Shown here: piece after piece, positions 1 to 13,600 of the stretch
Layout: each line of letters begins with the position of its first letter
Numbering within the stretch: position 1 is the first letter of the stretch
From: Sabethes cyaneus
Taxonomy: Eukaryota > Arthropoda > Insecta > Diptera > Culicidae
DNA: 64,000 nt
NCBI RefSeq assembly: GCF_943734655.1
Contig: NC_071355.1
Location: 31,346,964-31,410,963 of the forward strand
Direction of reading: 5' to 3'
Notes under the pieces: generated by a model
What the model saw: only the letters and a program-made list of their open reading frames with translations
Database searches by the model: none
What the model was told of the DNA's origin: nothing
Position numbers and translations under genes: made by a program

Positions 1-1640
1 CGAAAGCTGATGCTTAAAATTGATTTTTCCACACATTATTTCGAGAGATTATAAAAATAATAAAAATTCCACTTTTCAACAGGTCACCCATAAATTTCCG
101 TTTCCGTAGCAGGCAACCGCCTGGCCGATATTCATCGATAAGAGCTGCGGACGTTTATTGCTATCGAATAGGGGTCGACTGTCGGAGGCATAAAGGACCC
201 TTTATTGCTTCGTTGCAGTACCTAGATTGGCATGGTGCTAAAACCACGGTGTTATGTTTCGCACTTTGCCGGAGAAGTGAAAGTTGGCTCGTTAGCAGAA
301 ATCGCAGTGAAAGCATGGCTGCCCCGTTAATGGGGCAAGTTTTGTGCAAAAACGGAACTGTGAATGAAGTGTAATAACGCGAGTACGCCATTCGCAGTCC
401 ATAAATCATAGGACAGTTGATGTAAGTAAGGCACTGAAAATGGTAAACCATAACTTGTAGCTTTAATGATGGAAGTGACTTTTACGGGATTTGAAACTGA
501 TGGGTCCTTCTTCTAGAAGGTAAATAATAAACATTAGATGCTACGTCAGTGTTTTTCGACATCTTAAAGAGTGCACCATCTGTGGAAGTCCAAACATCCC
601 AACAGAAAACAAGCCCCTTTATTACCCATGAATTTCATTATAAACTTAATCGCTTCGGGCTTTACTTTATCTTTTGGAATACATTTCAGCCAGCCGGCGG
701 CGGTGGCTCGCAAGTGCATCGCATTCTACATCAATTGTTCGAGAAACTTGAACCGACTGCGGCAGGAAACATCGCATTTTGGTTGGCGTTCTGTTCCTAT
801 CAGCTACAAGCTGTTAAAGTTTTCCAAAAGACCAAATGGGCCGGTTTCATAAATATTCATATACTTTCACCGCAACCAGGACCGGAGCGCCCAGAACTTT
901 TGCTGGTCGGTCAAAGAGAACCATTTCCGGCAGTTCATCTGCTGTGTAAGCCGTAAGGTTAGCGTCGTCGTGCCGCACTAACTTGTCACCAAGTGGAAGA
1001 ACGAAGAAGAGTGTTCTCCATTATCACTTTTCGTATTCATTGGAGCGAATCATCTTACTTCACTGTGCTGAACGGAAAGGAGGCACCACTTTGAAAAGAG
1101 GGGCTTAACCGACAGAAACAAACGACCAGTTCGGTTTTGGTTTCCGGGCTTTGGCTTTAGCGGTGGCTTTACTGGTGCCATGATTCGTAAGGATGACTCA
1201 CGGAATGCTTAAAACTGGTTCGGTTGTATTTCCTAGGAATGATAAAGTTACGCATGAGTGATTCAATCGTGCAGTGAGTAACAATGGGTACTGACAATAT
1301 TGGATCGTGGCCATCGATAGATTTAGTAAATTAATTAAGAATTAGATAAAGCTACGTGGCATTATTATAAATCAATAAAGAGAACATATCAGTTCCTTAC
1401 CGAAGATATTTCTTGTAATGTAAGTACTTCCTATGGCCCAACCTAAGAAACCCAAGAACTTAATTGTTATCAATTACCAGTTTGGTGAGTCTGCAAATGA
1501 CAGATTTCCATGGAACTTGAAGTGCCTGCGCGAAAATTTTTTTTTTTTAATAAAAGGTAAAATTTATAAAATACTAAATGACACCTTCGTCATTTGAAAG
1601 AGTGATGTAACAAAGTGAAAGCACATAATAAATGATTGTC
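1..1640. other. Single-copy-looking AT-rich sequence, no gene recognised
   Basis: No open frame here shows a recognisable domain. Short frames of 90-135 codons exist on both strands (for example 549-956, plus strand), but they lack family motifs and overlap each other, as expected by chance. No tandem repeat or transposon terminus was recognised. Confidence 0.5.
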
Positions 1641-1734
1641 ATCATATATTCGTGGGTGTAAAATCAATACCCAAAAAACGGCAAATGGTCAGATTTTGAA
1701 CTATTTTCAGCAGCCTCCAACTACTCCGACTAGA

Positions 1735-1870
1735 GCTTGAAATTGGAATTAAAATTAAAATTTCAAGGACATAAATTTGATAAACTATTGAACTTGAATT
1801 GAGATTAGACTTGGAATTACTGTTGAAAGCAGATTTGAAATTGGAACTCAAATTGCACTTGACTAATTTG
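1735..1870 (-). repeat. Degenerate tract of TCCAATTTCAAGTC-like phrases
   Basis: Read on the minus strand, this stretch repeats variants of CCAATTTCAAGTC and AATTCCAAGTCTAAT with irregular spacing. The same vocabulary occurs at 59690-59780 and 61440-61620, in both cases beside a long purine-rich tract. Here too it lies on the same side of a purine/pyrimidine tract (2328-2889), which suggests one composite repeat family. Confidence 0.55.
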
Positions 1871-2327
1871 ACTCGTAATCAGAGTTTCAATTTGGCATAG
1901 TTTGACCACCCGTAAATTGCCCGCGATTGATCTAGATCAGCTAAAATTGCACAAAGAACCATCAGAATGACACTTGGGAGTAACAGATCAGTATCAGTGT
2001 GCATTTTCTGGTAATCTAATTCTTTGTAATGATCAATAGCTAAGCTGGCCACGCCCATGCAGGCCAACTTGGGAGGGAAAGGAATCTTAGTCGTACACTT
2101 GCTGCTACTAGAGACCGAGGAATCCTCTGCATCATCCACAAGTGTCACAGGAAGGAGTTGTTGTTAGTGGAAAGGAATTGATCTGGATCCACCGAGACAG
2201 GTGGTGCGATCACTGTCATTCGAGCTCGCGTACGATTTGAGGACGTGTTTGGTTACGTGGGCATTGCGAAACAAGCAATGGAAATTCAAAATACCGGTAG
2301 AAGAAAAAACTATGGGAAATCAGTTTA

Positions 2328-2889
2328 GTGCTCGTTTTTTGTTATTTTTTACGTTTTCTCTTCCTCTTCTATTATATCCTTTGTTTTCGTTGCCAGTTTT
2401 CGACTTTTTCCAACTCGTTTTATTTTCTTTATCTGTTATTTTTCATCCACATCCGTTCCGCTTTTCCTCCTTCTGATGCTCCGTTTTCCTTCCTTTCTGT
2501 CACCCCAAGCAACAATGTGTGTATTATTGTAATAAAACCCAAATTGTTACCTGGGACGTTTATTCTTTTGTTACTTCCTTCTTCCTTTTCCTCTGTAGCT
2601 TTCCTTTTTATCGCCCGTTTTTCGTCTTTTTTCTAGTCCATTTTGACATTTTCTTTATCTGTGTTTTCTTTTTTTTCTGCCGCTTTTTTTTGTTTTTGTC
2701 CCACATTTCTTTTATTACATCCTGTTCGACATCTTTTTCCCAAATTGCTCATCTTCTCTATCACTCTTTTTCTCTTTCGTTTTTATGTTCCTTTTTTCTC
2801 CCCGTTGTTTACTCTTTCTCTGTTATTTTTCACTCCTTTTCCTATCCCGTTTCTTCCATTCCTCGTTTTCCGGTCTGTTTTTCCTTTTT
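2328..2889. repeat. Degenerate polypyrimidine tract, left part
   Basis: The plus strand is dominated by T and C, with recurring words such as TTTTTCTTT and CGTTTTCC and few G or A bases. It reads open in several frames only because the complement is purine-rich. It stops exactly where the element at 2890 begins and resumes at 7494, so one tract was probably split by an insertion. Confidence 0.7.
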
Positions 2890-3426
2890 ACCTTTGTTAT
2901 ACTATATAGAAATTGGTTTAGAAATTGGTCGAAAAACAAGAAAGTGATTCAAGGCCCGGAGGGCCGAGTCACATATACCAATCGATAGGGTTCGACGAAC
3001 TGAGCAATGTCTGTGTGTGTGTGCCCAGTAAACAATTTGGTTTGTATATTTCGGTTGCAACTGAGAGATACGAAATCATATCCGCACGAAAAAGTTATAT
3101 TTCACACCACATAAGAACATATACGTACCAAAGTGGAGGCAATATACGTGCAAAAATTTTGATAATTCTATCTTGCATTCTATACAACAATTTTTGGAAC
3201 ATGCAACTTAATAATCCTCAATATACGATTAAGATATAACTAAATGTTACAATCATCTATACTGCTTTACAATTCACAGCCATAAGTTGTATATGATGAC
3301 ACGCACGACCGCAAAACAACTTATTGTACACTTCGCCTTGACATACTCTAATCATTATGCAATTCCAATGTAAAATTGACATGCATACGGCTTAATGTGC
3401 ACTTTCTATTACGATCTTGTGTTATC

Positions 3427-3687
<261 letters not shown>

Positions 3688-5204
3688 TCGCCCCGAAATT
3701 TTCTGTCGCCTGTTACTCGGAGATGGCTGAACCGATTCGACCACTATTACTTTTGTTTGAAAGGTACTATTGCCTAGTATATTACTATTAAATGGTTTCG
3801 TGGCCTGACTTTTCGTTTAAAAGTTATAAGCAAAAATGTGAAAACTACGTAACACGGTTTTCTCCGGAACCACGCAACCAATTTTAACGTTTAGTACCAA
3901 ACGAAAGCTCTTACTATTACTAAACATTTTGCTAAGTTTCATTGAAATCGGACAAGCAGTTTAAAAGTTAGCCTTGAAAAACCTGTTTTGACTAGGTACA
4001 AATGAACGCCTGTTTCTCAGAGATGGCTAAACCGGTTTATGCGCTATTAGTCTCATTTGAAAGGTAATATAGCTGGATAGATCACTATTGATTTGTTTTT
4101 TGATTGGACGTTTAATTTGAAAGTTATGAGCAATCGTGTACAACACATGAAAATTATCAACAATTTATAGTGATTTTAACTAAGAGAGTTTATTCAGTTT
4201 CAATTATTTTAGTATCAAACGAGAGGTTTAGACACGGCGATTATATCTGCAAAATTTCACAAGAATTAGTTTTACCAGTCAAAAGATATTTAAAAATGAT
4301 TGATGAAATTTATTCATTATTGATATGAATCCGTGGAAGCATACCTCAAAGAAGCGATAATGTACTCTAGCATAAAAATGTGTAATTTTTCAACGGGTGT
4401 TTCTTTAGAGCAGTTTACTAATAAAATATAGCACATTTTCTTATACTATTAGGGTGACCGTGAATCCCCTAATAGGGTAATACAAAATTTTGTTTCTTTT
4501 AATGCCCCCAAAATATAGTTTTTTCACAAAAATTGTAGACACACTAAAATAAGCAACTTTGCTGCATATAGTAACTATCTATCTCTTACTGATTGCGAAA
4601 ATTAATGATTTGTTTGAAGAACCTACTTTAAAATCAATTCTGCGCAAAAACTTTGCACACGATTTTTTTATTGCTTTCAAATGTTCTGCATAGTTATTCA
4701 GTAGGTTAAAATGCACATTAAAGCTTATTTATCGCTAGGATGCATATGGGTGATAGCTAACATAGCGTTAAGAAACAGTGGAATTAAGTTCCGAAGACGT
4801 GTCGATTTCTATATGAGCATTTCCAGCACAAAACGGTAAAAAGGCCATTTTTTACTCGACTCCTTTCAATTGGAATTGGAACGTGAAAATGTGAAAATAG
4901 TTTTTTCTAAACCTAATATGCCCTTATTTAACTATAAGCCAAAGAAAATGAAATGGCTTGACAAAACGAGCCTTTCCTTTTAAAAAGGCGGTACGACCAT
5001 TAAAGACCAATCGGCACCAAATTTATATTTTTTGCTTGCTGACCTAAAAAAAACAATCTGACAAAATTTAATTCAAATCCGTGAAGGGTAATTACACGAT
5101 TATCGGACACTTTTCATGAATTCACTTTAATAAATAGTTGGTAAATTTCACATTTGCAACAACTTGAGAATGACTGGGCCCAAGAAACAGTTTATATGAG
5201 AACT

Positions 5205-6975
5205 AGCTGACCCGACCAACTTCGTATTGCCACAAATTAACCTGTGTTGTACATAAATCATGAATCTCGGATGATCTTTGTCACAATCTCGAGTTTTACA
5301 AGCCCCCCAGTGGGCGGCGCTTCCGACTCGCGACCGTCTCGTCCTGAATGATCTAGTGTAGATAATTTTTGTGGTCTTGTATTGACTAATGTTTTATGGA
5401 AGAGTCTCGAATTTCTCGAGTTCGATTAGTTTTTGAGTTTCGCAAAAATTTCTGTTTTATTTGTATGAGAGTCCATATACCCCTACCACAGGGGTGAGAG
5501 GTCTCTAACTATCGTAAAATAAATTCAAGACTCCAAAATCTACCACATGCCAAATTTGGTTCCATTTGCTTGATTAGTTCTCAAGTTATAAGGAAATTTG
5601 AATTTCATTTGTATGGGAGCTCCCCTCTTAAGAGGGGAAGAGGTCGTAATTCACCATAGAAAAAAATTCTGCCATCTAAAACTCCCACATGCCAAATTTG
5701 GTTCCATTTGATTGATTAGTTCTCGAGATAAGAGGCAATTTGCATTTCATTTGTATAGAAGCCCACCCTCTTAAAGGGGAGATGGGCCATAACTCGCTTT
5801 CTAAAGAAGAGAGGGGTCTCAATTCACCATAGAAAAAAATCTTGCGTCCAAAACCACTTACATGTCAAATTTGGTTCCATTTGCTTGATTAGTTCTCGAG
5901 TTATGAGGAAATTTGAATTTCATTTGTATAGGAGCCCCCCCTCCTAAAGCGGGTAGGGGTCCCAATTCATCATAGAAAAAATTTTTGTCTCCAAAAACTC
6001 CCACGTGCCAAATTTGGTTCCATTTGCTTGATTAGCTCTCGAGTTATGAGGAAATTTGTATTTCATTTGTATAGGAGCCCCCCCTCCTAAAGTGAAGAGG
6101 GGTCCCAGTTCATCATAGAAAAAAATTTTGTCTCCAAAAACACCCACGTGCCAAATTTTGTTCCATTTGCTTGATTACTTCTCGAGTTATGAGGAAATTT
6201 GTATTTCGTTTGTATAGGAGCCCCCCTCTTAAAGTGGGGAGGGGTCCTTATTTACCATAGAAAATATTCTTGCCCTCAAAAACTTTCACATGCCAAGTTT
6301 TGTTCCATTTGCTTGATTAGTTCTTCAGTTATGAGGAATTTTGTATTTCATGTGTATAGGATCCCCCTCTCCTAAAACGGGGAGGGGTCCCAATTCATCA
6401 TAGAAAAAATTTTTGTCTCCAGAAACACCCACTTGCCAAATTTGGTTCCATTTGCTTAATTACTTCTCGAGTTATGAGGAAAATTGTGTTTCTTAGGTAC
6501 AGGAGCCCCCCCCCTCTTGAAGTGGGGAGGGGTCCTAATTTACTATAGAAAATATTCTTGCCCTCGAAAACCTTCACATGCCAAATTTGGTTCCATTTGC
6601 TTGATTAGTTCTCGAGTTATGAGGAAATTTGTATGGAAACCCCCCCTCTTTTAAAGAGGAGAGGAGTTATAATTCCCCTTATAAAGAGGGGAGGGGTCTC
6701 AATTCACCATAGAATAAATTCTTGTCACCGAAAACACCCACATGCCAAATTTTGTTCTATTTGCTTGATTAGTTGTCGAGTTATGCAGAAATTTGTGTTT
6801 CATTTGTATGGGAGCCCCCCCTCTTAGTGGGGGGAGGGGATTCTAACCATCACCAAAACCTTTCCTGGCCCCAAAATACCTCTACATGCATATTTTAATG
6901 CCGATTGGTTCAGTAGTTTTCGATTCTATAAGGAACATACAGACAGACAGACAGAAATCCTTCTTTATAGGTATA
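5205..6975 (+). repeat. Element made of about 143-bp tandem monomers, array 1
   Basis: Nine monomers are marked by GGTTCCATTTGCTTGATTAG near 5558, 5700, 5873, 6016, 6159, 6300, 6444, 6589 and 6753. Spacing is mostly 141-145 bp. Each unit also has a C-run of five to nine bases, a GGGGAGGGGTC block and CATAGAAAAAA. The array is bounded by AGCTGACCCGACCAACTTCG near 5210 and by CAGACAGACAGACAG near 6940. Related arrays lie at 22660-23400 and 44560-44890. Confidence 0.85.
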
Positions 6976-7493
6976 GATTTAGCTCAAAATGATGCGTGGA
7001 GAATTTGATATTGTTAGTTTCACAAAAAATAAAAAATAAATAGATTTTTCAACAATTATCAGAAAGAATGTCCATAAGCAGCTCTTTACCAGATTTTAGG
7101 GCATAATTTAAGTTATCTTTAAAAAAATGAGGCAAATAGGAGAGGATATTTTGAGATATTTTTTTAATTTTTATTGCGATTTTGCGAGATATTTTTCTGG
7201 AGATACGTCTTATTTCCCAACTTATTCTTTGACACCATTTTCATCAAATAAGTAATTTTGAGAAATAATTTAGAAAAATAATCTCATTTTTAAATACGTC
7301 CTTTTGAAAAGTTATTCTTGGAGAAAAATTTATGTTTAATGGAAAATGAATCCTTGTGTGGTACCCAACATATCAGCAAAACTTCATACCAATCAAAAAT
7401 AATATTTATGCTGAAAATACCCATATCAAATGACAAATAAAATGGTATAACAAAGGTTCCTTCCACCACTAGGTGGACTAAATCGGGTTTTTT

Positions 7494-7850
7494 CCTGTTT
7501 CATTTGTTTGTTATTTACTGTCCTGTAATCGACTCTTTTCCCCTTTCATCCCCAGGTTTCGTCTCTTTTTACTTTTTTACTTCTTTTTTATCCTGTCTTT
7601 CGTTTTCGGCTGTTCTATGTGTTCTCTTCTGTCTTATTATGTACTGCTTTCTCTCAGTTCGCGTTCTGTTTGTTTCCATCTTATCCCTTTTGCCTTTCGT
7701 TTTCTCAATTTTTTTGTTTGTCCGGTTTCTTTTCTCTTTCTGTTCTCGCTTCTCTCTTTACCTTCTCCTGTATTTTCCCCTCTTCCATTTCTCTTTATCT
7801 CTCTGTTTTTCTGCTTTTTTTATCCCGTTTTTTCTCCTTTTCTACGCAGC
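7494..7850. repeat. Degenerate polypyrimidine tract, right part
   Basis: A T/C-rich tract with the same word content as 2328-2889 resumes directly after the element end at 7493. The frames of 90-170 codons here encode only Phe, Leu, Ser and Cys-rich low-complexity sequence and are not credible proteins. Confidence 0.7.
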
Positions 7851-8150
7851 AGCGTTTACGATCGTCATGTCAACTTTGCGAATGCATCTCTTGATTCTAC
7901 TAATCAACTGTTGCAATTCGTGGCTCTCCAGTTATTTTTGTACACCCAAGAACTCAAAATCCCGAAGAAATTTTCGATTGGGCGCACTGAGACAGATTTT
8001 TCGGGACACGATTTTTGGGTAAAAATGGGATCAAATGAGTATTCATGAACAATTGTGTTTTTTGGCGTGATGCGATGAAGCTTTATCCGTCCAAAACATA
8101 TATTGTTCATCTGTATGATGTTTTTGTAGAAATAGGATCAAAGTTTTCTT

Positions 8151-8851
8151 TAAGGGGACATAAACGACCAAAAATTTTGAAAAAATCATTATTTTTTTAT
8201 TCCAGATTTTGATTCTGCAGTCTTTTCCGCTTATTTTGATACTAAATTTGTAATGATCCGTCTACGGGAAGTGGCCGAAGTACGATCATACACATAAGCG
8301 TTCCAGTGCAGAGTGCAACAACCTCGACGGAATAAAACGCCGCTCCTGGAAAACCACGATTTTCAAACTTTATGTACCTTTTTCTCAGAAACTACACAAC
8401 GTATTCCAACAAACTTTTTTTTGTTTTGTTGGTAGTAGGTTGGTAAAGACTTTTATAACTTTTGAGGTTTGTAAACGTAACATAGCCAGAAAAAAATGAA
8501 AAAGAAGACAGAATTTTATTTTTTCAGCCATCTTTTTTTCTTCTTTTTTGTTTTTCTCAGACTGTGTTTCGTTTACAAACCTCAAAAGTTATAAAAGTCT
8601 TTGCCAAGCTACTACCAACAAAAAAAAAGTTTGTTTCAATACGTTGTGTAGTTTCTGAGAAAAAGGTACATAAAGCTTGAAAATCCTGGTTTTTCAGGAG
8701 CGGCGTTTCATTCCGTCGAGGTTGTTCCACTCTGCACTGGAACGCTTATGGGTACAGCCCATTTCGGCCGCTTCCCGTGGACTGCAGAATCAAAATCTGA
8801 AATAAAAAAGAAATGATTTCTTCAAAATTTTCAGTCGTTCATGTCCCCTTA
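8151..8851. repeat. 700-bp foldback (hairpin) repeat
   Basis: The left arm starts TAAGGGGACATAAACGAC at 8151 and the right arm ends GTCGTTCATGTCCCCTTA at 8851. The arms match inward almost to the centre near 8500: GGTTTGTAAACG at 8466 pairs with CGTTTACAAACC at 8570. The left arm has an unpaired insert of about 40 nt (8226-8264). The outer TTAA suggests, but does not prove, a TTAA target duplication. No coding capacity was seen. If transcribed, either strand would form a long dsRNA stem. Confidence 0.9.
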
Positions 8852-9397
8852 AACATTCGTCTGGGACACATCTTAATTGATAGCCAAACCAGACGGCTTG
8901 CTGTTGAAGGCACGAGAAAGAGAACGATGTCCTTCTGCGCCCCTAATTTTGGCTTGTCTTCCGCTACTTTGCTTGCGAATAGTTGTTGGGCATTTTAGAA
9001 TATGATAAACAGTCGAAGCCGCAATATATTCACTTTTTGAATGTTGTACCGTACACTTTTCGCCGAGATTTCTGTGGCAATTCGTAGAAGTGTAAAACGC
9101 GCTCCCGAAATACTTCTTGTTTCGATTTTAAGCGCCATTTTAAGCCATTTTAAGCGAAACTGGGCAAGCGGCAAGCATAAACAAAACAAAAAATTTTGAC
9201 AAAAAGAGGAGGCAGAGAGAGCTAGCACATGCATACTATCATTTGTCTCTGAGCTCGATTGTTGTTGAGTATAGTGGCCTCGAAAAAAATCCAAAATTTT
9301 AGTTGTCACCCGTTACTAACAGAAAGAGATGGCACTACATTTATGTACGTTCACCTTCATCCCGTTAAGAATGCACTACAGTCAACCGCTGACGTTA

Positions 9398-9640
9398 CTA
9401 CACGAAAAAATCATCTGCAGATCTGAGATCATCTGCAAACATGCTTTTAACAGACTGTATAGTGGTGCACAGATTGTTCACAAACAATATAAACAGCAGT
9501 GGACCTAGATGGCTTTCCTGAGGCATACCTGATTCGATCTCAAACTGAAGTGAACTCGTTGCATCTATGCGGAAAGGTGAGGCACGTTCTTCAGCGTGCA
9601 GTGTGCAGTAACTAAATACAAAAGTGTTGGACAACATAGA
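9398..9640 (-). pseudogene. LINE reverse-transcriptase fragment, jockey-like
   Basis: The minus strand encodes about 79 residues that include SGMPQESHLGPLLFILFVNN and then FADDL. This is the palm region of a non-LTR retrotransposon reverse transcriptase; the catalytic FADD is encoded at 9425-9439. In the family the first motif normally reads SGVPQGS, so Met and Glu here are substitutions. Only motifs around the active site remain: finger and thumb regions, endonuclease and 3' end are missing, and a stop closes the frame shortly after FADD. The fragment ends close to the MITE at 9655 without being joined to it. Jockey-like placement rests on the GPLLFILFVNDL context. Confidence 0.8.
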
Positions 9641-9654
9641 AATAACGACGAATA

Positions 9655-10031
9655 CCCAGCTAGCATTTTCATATGTATAAAAAATGTAAAAATATGCATT
9701 ACGTACAGATATACATGCTAAATAAATCGTATTTCATGCGCGAAATTGGCATATCCGTACTATTTTGGAGGCGAAATACGTGATTACGAATAATTTTGAG
9801 CGTTACGACTATATAAGTATTTATATACGATAATATTCGATTAAGCGCGAGTCGCTCCGTACTACTCTACGATTTTGTGCTGAAAATCGTATGTATGTCA
9901 GTAATTATCATTATATACGACAGAAAATCAACTTGATCCCACTTTATCCAGCTTTAGTTACGATTTTGAGTTTGTTAGGAGATATTTACGATAGTTTTCG
10001 TACATTGATATACGAGTAGTTGCTAGCTGGG
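9655..10031 (+). mobile_element. 377-bp MITE with CCCAGCTAGCA termini, copy 1
   Basis: It begins CCCAGCTAGCA and ends with the inverse TGCTAGCTGGG, flanked by TA on both sides (9653-9654 and 10032-10033). A second, inverted copy of 372 bp lies at 56052-56423 and is also TA-flanked. The interior is rich in TATACGA/TCGTATA words and non-coding. TA target duplications point to mobilisation by a Tc1/mariner-type transposase; that part is inference. Confidence 0.9.
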
Positions 10032-10229
10032 TAGTGCTTGCAATGACAAAAAATAGAGCAAATAAGCATAAGCCTTACATGAAGCATACAGGAAAACATA
10101 TGATCACGGAGCCGGATTAGATTATATCACAGTAAAAGCTTAATTTTTAAGATCACTTCTAGCAAGGATGTTCGATTTTCCTGAATATTAACGTAATTCA
10201 AAAATCCATATCTCATGAACCACAAAAGA

Positions 10230-10640
10230 AGCAAAAGAGGAAAAATTGGACAGAAAAAGAAAGAACGAAAAAGAGCAGAAAGGAAAACGTGGAAAAAACT
10301 GGAGAAACTACAGAGTTAGACAAGGAAAAACACAAAAGAGAAAAGAACTAACATGAAAAAATGGAAAACAAAAAGAAGAAAATACGGGAATGTAGAATGT
10401 GAACAGAAAATGAGGAAAAATGGTACAGGTTACTTTTCTGTGGAATGGAAAAAACAAATTAAAACGGAAGCCAAAGGAATAAAACTAAATAGAACATCGG
10501 AACGCCACAAACAAGAAAGAACATCGCGACATAATAAGAGATAGAATGGAACAGAACGTACAAGTAATAGGATTAGGAAAGGTGGAAAAAGCCATAAACT
10601 GGAACATAAAATGACAAAAAACAAGTCTAAGTTTCTAACA
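10230..10640. repeat. Degenerate polypurine tract
   Basis: The plus strand is A/G-rich with recurring GGAAAAAC, GAAAAGAG and AACGGAA words. It is the complement in style of 2328-2889 and 7494-7850 and resembles 60040-61325. The 63-codon frames in it are compositional artefacts. Confidence 0.65.
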
Positions 10641-13600
10641 AAAACTTTTTCCGGAAAAAATATTGCAAAGGAGATTTCCCGTTACACGGTAAATGCTTAC
10701 AGAATTCCTTAGACAATTTCGGGACTTTTTCGAAGACCTAATTACTTCATAAGCAATCGTCCAAATATATCTAATCTATGATGAGACTTGATAGAATTTA
10801 GATGAATGCGACTGTTTCTGAAAAGACATCTACAGACAACATTTCAAATTTCCGAATTTGTCAGCAATGCCAGTGCAAAGACGTTCAAATCAGACACTAA
10901 ATCGTAATTTTAAAAAAATTGAGGAGCGTTTCACATCAGTCAGAAGGTAAGTTAGCTATTTTGAAAGAACTTGAAATGATGTTTAACGGTGATCAAACTT
11001 CATTTTAGTTCAACACCAGAACAACATCTGGTTTTACTTTACGTAGAAGTTGTAACGGATGTGACATCGAGAAAGGATCTAGTGAAATAACTTAATCTCG
11101 ATATTCAGTTACTCCGCAGGAAGTTACATAGTGCTATCTACGATTCCGCAAGTACGATTTTATCCACACAAAATGATGCCCAAAAAATGTTGCTGACTCG
11201 GTACCAGGGAAGTAGAAAATAGCCAGATCCGAAAATAATTGTATGATCTCGGCGTTTCCCGGGATTGCACATCAAACATTTTCCATCTATTCATAAAAAG
11301 TCTACAAAAACGGTTTACGGTTTGGTTTGAAAAATATAATACCAATGTGATATTACAGTAATATTGCAGTTAATTTTTTTGCATTAAATGCATCAATTTA
11401 ATGACAAGATCGTCAGAGTACATTTATAGCAGTCGGTATGGCACCAAATATCACCCTTCCCTTCCCGTCTTCTGCTACTATAGACTCGGAAATCCATCAC
11501 AAAAAATAAAATTAATTCAATTAACCTGCTAGCCGTAATAAGATCTTGCAACTCGAAGCACTAAACATTACATTCTACAGGTTCTATTACTTTTTGGGGC
11601 ATAAATTACACTAAATACTGTGATCTCTGCCCAATTAAAATTCATCGCTATATTTGCACTTTTTCGCCGTCGATTTTTCATTAATTTTTTTCGCCCGTTC
11701 CTTTCGTCACCTCACTCGCGGAAATTAACTTGAGCCACACTTTAATTTACCACCCGAACAGTTATTTGGTATGATATTATAATAATTTTGCCCAAACTGT
11801 TCACTCGAATTGATAGGAAAAACTTCACTTTGTTTCGATTGCAATTCCGAATTCACGACCATCGTTGTTGTACGTTACCAAGGAAACGGACGTATATGTG
11901 GAGTGATGCCAACGTAAGCATTTGAGCATGAAATTGACCAATAATATTTGCTATATAATATATTTATAAAATTCACTGATAATATAATTCTCCGTAAACA
12001 ACATTTTATGTGATAGAATAACTGTCGAATCTCGTTTCAACAGCTAAAATAGATACGCGATACTACGTTTCATAAAAATTCATAACAGATTATTACCTAC
12101 TACTAGCAGCTCTGTTCTCTACGAAAAAGTACTGAGATCAGTAAAAAAAATGCAGCTGGATTTTTGTGCTTGGGTCGAATATTAGAACACGCAAGGGTCA
12201 AAAACTAAAACAAGGGGCCAAAAATTAGCCCAATGGAATATTGAATTGAAACGACAAAATAAGTAAAAAATATATATCGTACACTTATTTCCGTTTAAAT
12301 ATAAACTGAATATACATCCTTTTCTACTATTCTATAAAATTTTTGAAAAAATAGCGCTATTTGGAAAGGATTTTCTTCCATGTGTTTCTATTGCTTATTA
12401 ACGATTATATATAAAATTGCAGACGAGCTATGCAAAGACTTACTTGCAAGTCAAGATTAGCAAACAATTTTTTAACTTGACTTGAAATGAATACTACCAG
12501 CATTTAACCCAAAGACAGCTATTATTCCCCATTTGCAAACTGAGGCAAACTAAACCGCCTACGACATGGGGTTTGAGGTGCAGTTTGCATGTACGACGAA
12601 AATGAAATTTATGCCAACAATCTCAGCGCAGCCGAGCAGAAACACCACCTGTTGCACTTAACTCCCATGATAGTGCAATTCAGCTCTGGTTTACCGTCCC
12701 GCTGACCCACACAACCCAGACCCAGGTGTGGGTCTCCGCTAGACACTGAGAAGCAACTAAATGCTCTCAGTGAACCAGAAATAATAGACCGGAAGCAAAG
12801 ACACAGCAATTGGGAAGAGTCGGTGCTAACGTCCCCATTGTACTGAATTACCATCGGCACTTGCCACCATCCGACTCCACGTGGCACTGACGGATGCCGC
12901 TCTCGCGTGCTGGTGGTGTTGGCGTCAGCTTCAACGTCGCCCACCCGGTTGGTTCTCTGCCAACGGGAACCGCCATGAAGTGTGGCTTTGCAAATTTTCA
13001 CTCAGTTTTGGTTGCAACCATAAAGGAACGAACATTTATCACAGCAACTAGGCCAGGCCAGAATAGACCATAATTCGTCGGCCCTAGTGCGGGAGCCATG
13101 CATGCCTGCTTGCTGACTTTGTGATATGTCCACTTATCGGACAGCTTTCCGGATCTCTGGCGAGCTGGCGGCACAGCCAGTAAGCCAATGATGGACAGCC
13201 GAATCGAATTAGGACAGAATAAAAACTACCCGGAGTGGAGTGCACGTATAATCTCGTATGACAATCCGTGCATAATGCTGCCATAGTTGGAAACTTCCGG
13301 GCGCTATTTTTTATCGGCATAAATTTCATTTTGCGGTTGCACATTTTTCCAGCGCAGATACTTCACTCACGGTACTGTCGTTTATATACGTACGTACCCA
13401 CATCCTGCATACATTCGCATGGCTGTGGTTTGAAACCCGGACGCGTTCCAGATAACAATTTTCCGAACGTAGCATACCGTACGACTGCATGGTCTTCTTG
13501 AGAACGGTTCCGTAGTATCTACCTGTGTAACCGCACATAATTGGATGTTTATGTACACACCCAACCGGATCCAACACAACACAATACACACACACACTTG

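Noticed and set aside
5205..6975. CRISPR-like array
   Set aside because: The 143-bp units are repeated along their whole length with no short repeat and unique spacer pattern, and the context is eukaryotic.
12609..13001. 130-codon minus-strand frame
   Set aside because: No motif, and the sequence has no supporting splice or start context; treated as chance.
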